30,313 nt of DNA from Pseudomonadota bacterium. GTDB taxonomy: Bacteria; Desulfobacterota; GWC2-55-46; JADFVP01. The position numbers were made by a program, and so were the translations under genes. The notes under the pieces are model-generated. The model was not told the DNA's origin, did no database searches, and worked only from the letters and a program-made list of their open reading frames with translations. The stretch is taken from positions 1 through 30,313 of the forward strand of contig JADFVP010000141.1 of assembly GCA_015222595.1 (NCBI GenBank). The letters run 5' to 3'. Of the stretch, positions 1 through 6,194 are shown piece by piece. Every line of letters starts with the position of its first letter. Position 1 is the stretch's first letter.

Positions 1-1
1 C

Positions 2-145
2 CTTATCGCACTCCTGCATAGAGTTTCAATGAACTTTTACGTCCGGCTTGCAGAAAAGAGGCTGAACACCTACTACCGGGCATCAATAATAAAGACTCAA
101 GCGTGCAGCGATAGACCGCAAACCCTCCGGGTAGCCCTTGCCTAG
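2..145 (+). CDS. possible C-terminal end of a gene cut by the window edge
   Basis: One frame is open from the left edge to a TAG at 143-145, about 47 codons, and it ends 27 bases before the next gene. The visible residues include the stretch MNFYVRLAEKRLNTYYRA. I do not recognise a family. The frame could equally be chance, because 140 bases of open frame is weak evidence and no codon signature sets it apart. If real, it would be the 3' end of a gene co-oriented with the redox operon. Confidence 0.25.
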   Translation, partial: LIALLHRVSMNFYVRLAEKRLNTYYRASIIKTQACSDRPQTLRVALA

Positions 146-172
146 AGAGTAGAGAGACGAGGAGAAGAGAAT

Positions 173-493
173 ATGCCTGAGAGCAAAGATAAGGCGATAG
201 AAGCCGTAGATAGCGTAAATAGAATGATCGACAATAAGTTAAAGAAGAAGACCACCAGACGGGGCTTCCTAAAGAGTGCCGTATTGGCGGGCCTCGCCAT
301 AGGCGGTGGGGTCTTGGGCGCGAAAAAGATGACCGAATCGGTGCTGAAGGAGGATAACCGAAGACTCTACAGTGCGGATGCGCAGGGGGTTGAGCGGACC
401 TGGAAGAATAAGAAACTCACCCTGATGAGCAAGAATGAGAAAGAAGAGATGGTATCGAGCCTTCTCAAGTCTTTTAAGTCCAACGGATTATAG
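173..493 (+). CDS. small Tat-signal protein, ancillary subunit of the FeS/NrfD redox module
   Basis: This 106-residue protein has a twin-arginine signal: TTRRGFLKS with the Arg pair at residues 29-30, followed by a Gly/Ala-rich hydrophobic stretch to about residue 50. The signal starts unusually deep, behind a charged 25-residue leader. A purine-rich ribosome site (GGAGAAGAGA) lies just before the ATG. No cofactor-binding Cys or His motif is present. The C-terminal third is a charged amphipathic segment (LMSKNEKEEMVSSLLKSF) resembling the segment just after the Tat signal in the next gene product (LMTDGEKKEAIARLEERY). With only 34 bases to the next gene, it probably forms one operon. I infer a small periplasmic or membrane-anchored partner or assembly factor of the iron-sulfur subunit. 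Its biochemical function is unknown. Confidence 0.75.
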   Translation: MPESKDKAIEAVDSVNRMIDNKLKKKTTRRGFLKSAVLAGLAIGGGVLGAKKMTESVLKEDNRRLYSADAQGVERTWKNKKLTLMSKNEKEEMVSSLLKSFKSNGL

Positions 494-527
494 ACACATC
501 TATCATCTATGAATCTTAGAGGTTTTC

Positions 528-1553
528 ATGGCAAACGATAAGAAAAAAGGGCCGGAGGAGATGGCGCCGGAAGCAAAGGACCGCCGAAACTTCCTCAAGA
601 GTACGGCCTTTGGGGTACTCGGTGCAGCCATAATGGGCGCGACCGCATCCCTCACCCCTGAAGAGGCAGAGGCACGGGCGTCGTGGGCCGAGTACTTCCA
701 GAAGAACTACAGGCTCATGACCGACGGAGAAAAGAAAGAGGCGATAGCAAGGCTCGAAGAGAGGTACTCCGAGGAGTACAAAAAGACGGTGACTGTAGAC
801 GACTCTCCGGCTATGGACGGAGTCCTCTTCGGAATGGCGCTAAACATCCAGAAGTGCATCGGGTGCAGAAGGTGCGTAGAGGCCTGCGTCAAAGAGAACA
901 ACCAGTCGCGCAGCGACGCCGAGCACGACAGCCAGATCCAGTGGATCAGGGTCATTGAGATGGAGAAGGGCAACTTTTCGCCTACGAAGATGCAGGAAGG
1001 CGACATCCAGACAGGGGCCTTTGCCGGTGAGAGCGCCGGCGTTACGCTCGAAGGAGAGCATTACTACGAACCGCCGCTGGTACCGGAGAAGGGAAAGTTC
1101 TACTTCCCGGTGGCCTGCATGCAGTGCGAAAAGCCCCCCTGCGTCAAGGTCTGTCCTGCGCGTACGACCTACAGAGAGCCGGACGGCGTGGTCGTAATCG
1201 ACTACAACTGGTGTATCGGCTGCAGAATGTGTATTACCGCCTGCCCGTACTGGGCCAGACGCTTCAACTGGGGCGCGCCAAACCTTCCTAAAGAAGATGT
1301 CAACCCGACGACGCACTACCTGGGGAATCGCCCGAGAATGATGGGTGTTGCCGAGAAGTGCACCTTCTGCCTGCAAAGGACCAGAAAGGGAAGGTATACC
1401 GCCTGCGTAGAGGGCTGTACGGTAGGGGCCCGCAAGTTCGGCAACCTTCTCGACCCCGAGAGCGAGGTAAGGAAGATCATCGACAAAAAGAGAGTCTTCA
1501 GGCTCAAGGCCGAACTCAATACATATCCTAAATTCTTTTACTTTATCGATTGA
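528..1553 (+). CDS. Tat-exported 4Fe-4S dicluster-type ferredoxin subunit (DmsB/NrfC/HybA-like)
   Basis: This 341-residue electron-transfer subunit carries four Cys groups, expected to bind four [4Fe-4S] clusters. They begin near C110 (CIGCRRC then C-x3-C), C197 (CMQCEKPPC then CP), C229 (CIGCRMC then CP) and C278 (CTFC with a later CVEGC). A twin-arginine signal (DRRNFLKS) near residue 20 and a hydrophobic stretch place the mature protein in the periplasm. Family members of the DmsB/NrfC/PsrB/HybA type relay electrons between a NrfD-type quinone-reactive membrane subunit and another redox partner, which fits the NrfD fusion encoded 10 bases downstream. No molybdopterin catalytic subunit is visible in the window, so the terminal donor or acceptor is unknown. 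An AGAGG ribosome site lies at about 518-522. The assignment is firm at family level, not for a specific substrate. Confidence 0.92.
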   Translation: MANDKKKGPEEMAPEAKDRRNFLKSTAFGVLGAAIMGATASLTPEEAEARASWAEYFQKNYRLMTDGEKKEAIARLEERYSEEYKKTVTVDDSPAMDGVLFGMALNIQKCIGCRRCVEACVKENNQSRSDAEHDSQIQWIRVIEMEKGNFSPTKMQEGDIQTGAFAGESAGVTLEGEHYYEPPLVPEKGKFYFPVACMQCEKPPCVKVCPARTTYREPDGVVVIDYNWCIGCRMCITACPYWARRFNWGAPNLPKEDVNPTTHYLGNRPRMMGVAEKCTFCLQRTRKGRYTACVEGCTVGARKFGNLLDPESEVRKIIDKKRVFRLKAELNTYPKFFYFID

Positions 1554-1563
1554 GAGGTCATAA

Positions 1564-3630
1564 GTGAGAAACATTGCACAGTTCGCTATAGATGTTCTGC
1601 TATACGCCTTTACGAGCGGATCAAAGAGATACTATATATGGCTGGGCTGCCTCTCGGTACTGGTCTTCATGATGATGTACGGCTCTTACCTGCAGACCAT
1701 ACAGGGCATGGTAGTTACCAACTATAACGACCAGATAAGCTGGGGGATATACGAATCTCAATTTATCTTTCTTGTAGGTCTGGCGGCGGCCGCCGTCACG
1801 GTCGTCTTCCCTGCCTATGTCTTCAAGATCAAGGAGATGCATAAGGTCTATATAATAGGAGAGATGCTCGCCATCTCCGCTATCTACATGGTCATGCTCT
1901 TTATCATGCTCCACATGGGTCGGCCCGACAGGCTGTGGCATATGATGCCTATAGTAGGAATCATGAACTTCCCGAACTCGATACTCGCATGGGACGTACT
2001 GGTAGTTAACGGCTACTTCTTTATCAATGTTACTGCCGCTTCCTACTTTCTCTACAAGAAGTACCGCGGAAAGCCGCTCAACATGACCTTCTACAAGCCG
2101 CTCGTCTACCTCTCTATCGTATGGGCGGTCTCTATCCATACTGTTACGGCCTTTCTGATAAACACGCTGCCGGCCCGTCCGATGTGGTTCCACTCGATAA
2201 TGCCGATAAAGTTCATCACCACAGCCTTTGCGGCCGGCCCGTCCATGATCATCATCGCCTTCCTTCTGGTCAGGAGCTTAACCAAGTTCAAGATAGACGA
2301 CAAGGCTATAGATTTTCTCTCTCAGATCGTAGGCTGGTCCCTGACTATAGTTCTCTTTCTCGGCCTCTCGGAGGTCGTTACAGAGCTTTACCACGTAACC
2401 GAGCACTCCTTCTCGCTAAAATACCTTATACTAGGACATCACGGCTTTACTGGCCTGACCATGTGGTATAAGGCAGCCGTTATTCTGCTGCTCTTCTCGT
2501 TCTTTATCTTCATCATTCCGCGCCTTAGAACACACCGTACCTTCTGGCTGCCGCTCGCATGCGTCTGCACGTTTATTGGTATCTGGATAGACAAGGGCAT
2601 GGGCCTCGTCGTGCCGGCCTTCATACCGACGCCCATAGGAGAGTTTTCGGAATACACCCCGTCGGGCATCGAGATAATCAACGTGCTCGGGGTCTGGGCA
2701 ACGGGCCTCTTCATGTTCACCGTTATGACCCGTGCGGCAATAGGCGTGGTCTCCGGAAGAGTAAAGGCACTGCCAAAAGAAGAGTGGAGCCTCTCCGGCC
2801 AGTGGAGGAAGAGAGGCCGGGCCGTACAGAAAATAGTCCCTGCAATCGCTATCTGCATCACGGCGGCGCTGCTAGCTATACCTGCTGTAAGTAACGCGGA
2901 GGAGCAGCACGCCAAGAGCGAGCCGGTTGCGCTAGAAGAGCCGACCGAGTGCTTTGAGAGCAGAGAGGTTTACTCTACACGGATAAGAAGAGAAATAGAA
3001 CAGGGTAAATCGAACATAAAATGCTCTAAGACGACAGGGGCCGTGCTCTGGTTCGGAGACCCTTTTGACGGAACCGTGCCTATGGGCGATATGCCGATCG
3101 AGGGCGCCTACACTCACGAAGAGGCGGTAATAAAACCAAGGACAAAGCAGCTCAAATGGTTCATGCCCTGCACCAACTGCCATGACGGGCAGATGGTGCC
3201 GTACCCTACGAGCAAAGAGCCGCGTCAGCTTAACATGCACCAGGACATAGTCGGCGACTCTATGAAGCTCCAACATGGTCGTGGAGCCATCTGGTGCCTC
3301 GACTGCCACAACTCGACAAACAGAGACACGCTTATAGACCATAAGGGTAAAGAGATCAGCTTCAACCAGCCGCAGAGGCTCTGTGGCAAGTGCCACGGCC
3401 AGATCTACAGCGACTGGAGAGACGGGATACACGGAAAGAGAATAGGCATGTGGGCAAAAGGGGGCATGAAGAGGTGGTGGGTCTGCACCGAGTGCCACAA
3501 CCCGCACATGGTACAGGTAAAGAGGTTCGAGCCGATAAAGCCTGAACCGAAACCCGACTACCCCAGAACGAGAACAGCGGACGACTACAAAGAGCACGAT
3601 AGAATCCATGAGGGCCATAAGAGCCATTAG
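1564..3630 (+). CDS. NrfD-like quinone-interacting membrane subunit fused to a tetrahaem cytochrome c
   Basis: This 688-residue fusion starts at GTG, with a GAGAGGT site overlapping the end of the upstream gene. Residues about 20-410 form a polytopic membrane region of the NrfD/PsrC type, with roughly eight to ten helices; this family exchanges electrons with quinones. Residues about 423-445 look like a Sec signal peptide: basic RKRGR ahead of a hydrophobic core ending VSNA before EE. The remaining ~240 residues form a periplasmic domain with four CXXCH haem sites at about 536 (CTNCH), 578 (CLDCH), 607 (CGKCH) and 641 (CTECH), plus extra His residues in a His/Pro/Lys-rich tail. Together with the ferredoxin subunit this gives a complete quinone-FeS-haem relay. 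Direction of electron flow and external partner are not determined. A terminator follows. Confidence 0.9.
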   Translation: MRNIAQFAIDVLLYAFTSGSKRYYIWLGCLSVLVFMMMYGSYLQTIQGMVVTNYNDQISWGIYESQFIFLVGLAAAAVTVVFPAYVFKIKEMHKVYIIGEMLAISAIYMVMLFIMLHMGRPDRLWHMMPIVGIMNFPNSILAWDVLVVNGYFFINVTAASYFLYKKYRGKPLNMTFYKPLVYLSIVWAVSIHTVTAFLINTLPARPMWFHSIMPIKFITTAFAAGPSMIIIAFLLVRSLTKFKIDDKAIDFLSQIVGWSLTIVLFLGLSEVVTELYHVTEHSFSLKYLILGHHGFTGLTMWYKAAVILLLFSFFIFIIPRLRTHRTFWLPLACVCTFIGIWIDKGMGLVVPAFIPTPIGEFSEYTPSGIEIINVLGVWATGLFMFTVMTRAAIGVVSGRVKALPKEEWSLSGQWRKRGRAVQKIVPAIAICITAALLAIPAVSNAEEQHAKSEPVALEEPTECFESREVYSTRIRREIEQGKSNIKCSKTTGAVLWFGDPFDGTVPMGDMPIEGAYTHEEAVIKPRTKQLKWFMPCTNCHDGQMVPYPTSKEPRQLNMHQDIVGDSMKLQHGRGAIWCLDCHNSTNRDTLIDHKGKEISFNQPQRLCGKCHGQIYSDWRDGIHGKRIGMWAKGGMKRWWVCTECHNPHMVQVKRFEPIKPEPKPDYPRTRTADDYKEHDRIHEGHKSH

Positions 3631-3661
3631 CTATCTCCCCACTCGATACCTCTGCATATAA

Positions 3662-3697
3662 AAAGGCCCGCCTCCCGATAAGGGGGCGGGCCTTTAT
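3662..3697 (+). terminator. rho-independent terminator of the FeS/NrfD operon
   Basis: A GC-rich hairpin (AAGGCCCGCC ... GGCGGGCCTT, loop around CCCGATAAGG) followed by TTATTCTT lies about 30 bases after the stop codon of the NrfD-cytochrome fusion. Confidence 0.88.
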
Positions 3698-4120
3698 TCT
3701 TACTCTATAGTATGCTGGTAACTACGGACCGGATGTTGCACTATCTACTTCGGCTCAGTTCTAAGAAGCCCCCCTGCCAAGCCCCTTAAATAGGTGCAGC
3801 AGTTTTTGATAGCTTCTACTGGGAATCGACATTTTTTGGTCTAGCTTGAACTTGCGAACTTGTAGGTGTACTGCGCAACTTGCAACCTTCCTACGGCACC
3901 TCACCACAATTTCAACAGTACTTCCTGAACTCCGCAATTCTTCCATGCTCAAACAAGGTGTTCATTACTTCTGTAAATCGTCAAATGCACTGGATATACT
4001 TGACTCTATAAGTCTGTTGATATAATTTATTTGGGACTCCATGTGTGCAGTTCAGTCAATTAATTATGAGTTGATAGCATAGGTTTTTATGCCGATCCGT
4101 ATAAACATTGTTGGGCGTGC
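3698..4120. other. gene-poor accessory-looking stretch
   Basis: About 420 bases have no convincing gene. A 63-codon frame on the minus strand (3761-3952) has no recognisable domain and no good ribosome site. The DNA becomes AT-rich towards the right and differs in texture from the coding DNA on both sides. It holds one copy of the 13-base repeat ACTTGTAGGTGTA (3858-3870). I see no transposase or integrase motif. It may be the degraded end of an integrated element, given the tRNA scar at 4700-4746. Confidence 0.4.
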
Positions 4121-4537
4121 TTTGGGAGGTGTAAGTGAAAAAGAAATTTTTTTTTGTTACTATTTGTTTTCATAGTGGGTTGGTTGTGTGCTAATTACCA
4201 GACTTCCTACCGTATCGGTCATCGACGGGCTTATCAGAGCGGTACAGTTGAATTAGATGTTCTTCGCGCCATCCGCGCGGGAGACAACCAAAAAGCAATA
4301 GCCTTATTGGAACATTCGTTAAGTTGGAATGCTTATGCCGTGGAACTTTTCGACTCGTTCGTAGTTAAAAACCGTCATCGGGTTGGTGCCGCTAAATTTA
4401 TGGTTCGCTACGAGCAATATATCGCCCAACAAGGGGCTGCACCGGACGCTTCGCGCCGGTGAGCCTTATCCATTAACACATTTCAACCGTAATCATGAAT
4501 TATCGTGCCTTTCCGACGGTGTTGACTTGTAGGTGTA
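3858..4537 (+). repeat. 13-bp direct repeat ACTTGTAGGTGTA flanking the small membrane ORF
   Basis: Identical copies of ACTTGTAGGTGTA lie at 3858-3870 and 4525-4537, about 667 bases apart, bracketing the frameshifted membrane ORF. They could be recombinase binding sites or a target duplication, or coincidence; no recombinase is visible. Confidence 0.4.
4135..4462 (+). CDS. small single-pass membrane protein, frame interrupted at a T9 tract
   Basis: A GGGAGGT ribosome site (4124-4130) and GTG start (4135) open a frame reading MKKKFFF that stops after 19 codons. Immediately after the start lies a run of nine T (4147-4155). Reading eight T instead joins this start to the downstream frame and yields about 108 residues: a basic N-terminus, a hydrophobic anchor (LLLFVFIVGWLC), then a soluble, mostly helical region (residues such as RAIRAGDNQKAIALLEHSL) ending ASRR. 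The downstream frame by itself would have to start at TTG 4154, too far from the ribosome site. The break may therefore be a sequencing or assembly error, a real frameshift, phase variation, or transcriptional slippage. I recognise no family. The gene sits in the gene-poor stretch next to the tRNA-Glu scar. Confidence 0.5.
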
Positions 4538-4600
4538 AGTCGTAAATTTTCACTGTGCTAAAATTGTGCTAAAAAATATCCAAAAGGGCATGAAATATCA

Positions 4601-4636
4601 AAAGGGATAGAAGCACTATAGTGCTTCTATCCCTTT
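4601..4636. repeat. perfect 36-bp palindrome
   Basis: AAAGGGATAGAAGCACTA is followed directly by its exact reverse complement, with no spacer. The sequence continues GTTTTTG, so a transcript would fold into a long hairpin followed by U residues. It may be a bidirectional terminator between the small ORF and the tRNA scar, or a recombinase or DNA-binding-protein site. Confidence 0.75.
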
Positions 4637-4699
4637 GTTTTTGCAGTGTAAAACAGGAAACCAAACCAATATCAAGGACTTAGGCTTTTCTGTTAATTT

Positions 4700-4746
4700 G
4701 CCCTTTCACGGCGGCGACGGGGGTTCGACTCCCCCTGGGGACGCCA
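4700..4746 (+). tRNA. truncated tRNA-Glu (anticodon TTC), 3' half only: integration scar
   Basis: The sequence from the anticodon arm to the encoded CCA matches tRNA-Glu. The anticodon loop is CTTTCAC (4703-4709, anticodon TTC at 4705-4707), the 3' anticodon strand is GGCGG, the T stem-loop is GGGGG-TTCGACT-CCCCC (4719-4735), the 3' acceptor strand is TGGGGAC with discriminator G, and CCA is at 4744-4746. The expected 5' half (a GTCCCC-type acceptor strand and D arm) is absent: upstream bases do not pair with the acceptor. Half tRNAs starting at the anticodon loop are what tyrosine recombinases leave at the far end of an element inserted into a tRNA gene. An intact tRNA-Glu would then be expected to the left, outside the window. 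The fragment itself should not be functional. Confidence 0.85.
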
Positions 4747-4755
4747 CTAATATCA

Positions 4756-4786
4756 ACGGGTTAGCTTAATTGCTAGCCCGTTTTTA
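4756..4786 (+). terminator. terminator downstream of the tRNA-Glu fragment
   Basis: ACGGGTTAGC and GCTAGCCCGT form a 10-bp stem (one wobble) around a short AT loop, followed by TTTTTATTT. It lies ten bases after the CCA, as expected for the native terminator of the original tRNA gene, and so marks the chromosomal side of the scar. Confidence 0.85.
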
Positions 4787-4801
4787 TTTGGATTGTGCTA
4801 A

Positions 4802-5226
4802 GCGCACCCTACACCCTAACTACCTTTCCACGAACCTCCTTATAGGCTCTCCGACCTCAGGTTCTGCTCTTTTTGTGTAACCATCTAAAATATCAACTCT
4901 TTTGTCTTTTTATCTCTCTTCTAGTCACAATTTGAGCCTCTGTTAGCTCGCTTTTAGTCTGGTACCTGAAAGTAGCAGAGGTATTAGACCTAAGAATGTG
5001 GTTCATTCAGAGAATAATGGGCAGCATCATGTTAAGGTTTTGATCGAGATTTCCGATAGTAAAGAGTGGGCATTGCAACCCCCAAAAGACTCTTGCAGTG
5101 GCCTTGTTGCTGTGTCGCAATCAGATATTCTTAACCGTTATAGCACTAAAGTGCTGCATATTAACACTTTGTCGTTCAGCGGAGGCCTGAAGTTATTTAA
5201 AGGGCTCAGTTGGAGCGGTTTTTATC
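4802..5226. other. intergenic region before the binding-protein/c-di-GMP sensor operon
   Basis: About 425 bases have no convincing gene. An 83-codon frame from 4998 overlaps the next gene and lacks a ribosome site. A small inverted repeat AGCACTAAAGTGCT sits at about 5143-5156. I see no recognisable c-di-GMP riboswitch. The promoter of the operon at 5240 must lie here or further left. Confidence 0.4.
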
Positions 5227-5239
5227 GGGAGGTTCATAG

Positions 5240-6193
5240 ATGTATCTGAACAGCTTGCATAAACTGAGCCGCCTGCTTATTCTGGGTTTACTGTTCGTAG
5301 CGTTGGTTGCCTGCAATAAACCTGATAGCGAGGTAGTGGATATTGTCGCAGAAGAGCCGGGTTCAAGTACGGAGCAACCCACTATTAAGCTCGCCATGTC
5401 TGCGGCTTTCGTCTCCGAGGCCGGTATAGATACTTACAAGAGCGTTACCGATTATCTTTCTGAAAAGACCGGCTTGAAGTTCGAGTTTGTTACCGGTTTT
5501 TCATACTCCACTATCAATACGATGATAGGTAACGGCGATATGGATTTCGGGTTTGTTTGCGGGCTTCCCTATGTGCTCGATAGAGACCTTCCGACCCCCA
5601 GGGTAAGACTCGTTGTCGCACCAGTTATGAAGCTCGATATATACAATAACAGGCCGAAGTACTTTTCGTACCTGATAGTACACAAAGATAGCGCAATTAA
5701 GACGTTTGCCGACACCAAAGGCGTTCACTACGTATATAACGACGAATTTTCGAACTCCGGGTACAATATGCCCAGAGCTAAACTTATTGAAATGAAAGAG
5801 ACCGGCGGCTTCTTTGGCCGCGTCTCCCGCTCGGGTTCTCACGAAGAGTCGATTCGTATGGTCGCCACAGGAGAGGCGGATGCGAGTGCGGTAGACAGTC
5901 TTGTTCTGGATTACGACCTTGCGAAGAACCCCGTGTATGCGGAGCAGGTAAAGGTTATAGAGATGTTGGGTCCGGCCGGTATCCCGCCCCTGGTAGCATC
6001 TTCTAAGACAAAGCCCGAGTACTTCGAGGCTGTCCGGAAGGTGCTTGTGGAGATGAGTGACGACCCCGTCGGGCGGGCCATTCTGGACTCTGCGCTTGTC
6101 GACAGGTTTGAAGTTGTTGATGACGAAAATTATGATGATATCCGGCGCATGAAGAGACTTGCCGAGGAATCAGGTTTTATGGAGATAAGGTAG
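5240..6193 (+). CDS. PhnD-like periplasmic substrate-binding lipoprotein
   Basis: This 317-residue protein has a lipoprotein signal: a hydrophobic stretch ending ALVAC, with the lipidated Cys at residue 25. The mature part has the layout of phosphate/phosphonate-type (PhnD-like) ABC binding proteins: TIKLAMSAAFVSEAG near the start, a 'NTMIGNGDMDFGFVCGLPYV' stretch forming the first lobe pocket, and 'SHEESIRMVATGEADASAVDS' in the second lobe. A GGGAGG ribosome site lies 7 bases before the ATG. No permease or ATPase gene is near. Instead, the stop is separated by a single base from the start of a membrane sensor with PilJ, PAS, GGDEF and EAL domains. I infer that it presents a ligand to that sensor rather than feeding a transporter. 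The ligand (oxyanion or other) cannot be told from sequence. Confidence 0.85.
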   Translation: MYLNSLHKLSRLLILGLLFVALVACNKPDSEVVDIVAEEPGSSTEQPTIKLAMSAAFVSEAGIDTYKSVTDYLSEKTGLKFEFVTGFSYSTINTMIGNGDMDFGFVCGLPYVLDRDLPTPRVRLVVAPVMKLDIYNNRPKYFSYLIVHKDSAIKTFADTKGVHYVYNDEFSNSGYNMPRAKLIEMKETGGFFGRVSRSGSHEESIRMVATGEADASAVDSLVLDYDLAKNPVYAEQVKVIEMLGPAGIPPLVASSKTKPEYFEAVRKVLVEMSDDPVGRAILDSALVDRFEVVDDENYDDIRRMKRLAEESGFMEIR

Positions 6194-6194
6194 C

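Larger units (their letters stand above)
4554..4801 (+). repeat. TTGTGCTAA-type short repeats around the tRNA scar
   Basis: TGTGCTAAAA at 4554-4563 and TTGTGCTAAAA at 4564-4574 are adjacent, and a further TTGTGCTAA lies at 4793-4801, beyond the tRNA fragment and its terminator. Short spaced repeats of this kind near a tRNA 3' end are reminiscent of recombinase arm sites. That reading is inference. Confidence 0.35.

Noticed and set aside
840..1574. Long minus-strand frame opposite the ferredoxin gene
   Set aside because: The shadow of a strongly coding plus-strand gene with all four FeS motifs.
3761..3952. 63-codon minus-strand frame as a gene
   Set aside because: No ribosome site, no recognisable family, and odd composition; judged chance in gene-poor DNA.
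4390..4746. Complete tmRNA gene ending at the CCA near 4746
   Set aside because: No tmRNA 5' end or resume-codon region is visible, and the 3' part matches tRNA-Glu with a TTC anticodon loop instead.
4802..5239. c-di-GMP riboswitch upstream of the GGDEF/EAL operon
   Set aside because: I could not find the conserved core or a convincing two-arm fold by eye.
4998..5249. 83-codon plus-strand frame as a gene
   Set aside because: It overlaps the well-supported lipoprotein start, lacks a ribosome site and shows no family resemblance.
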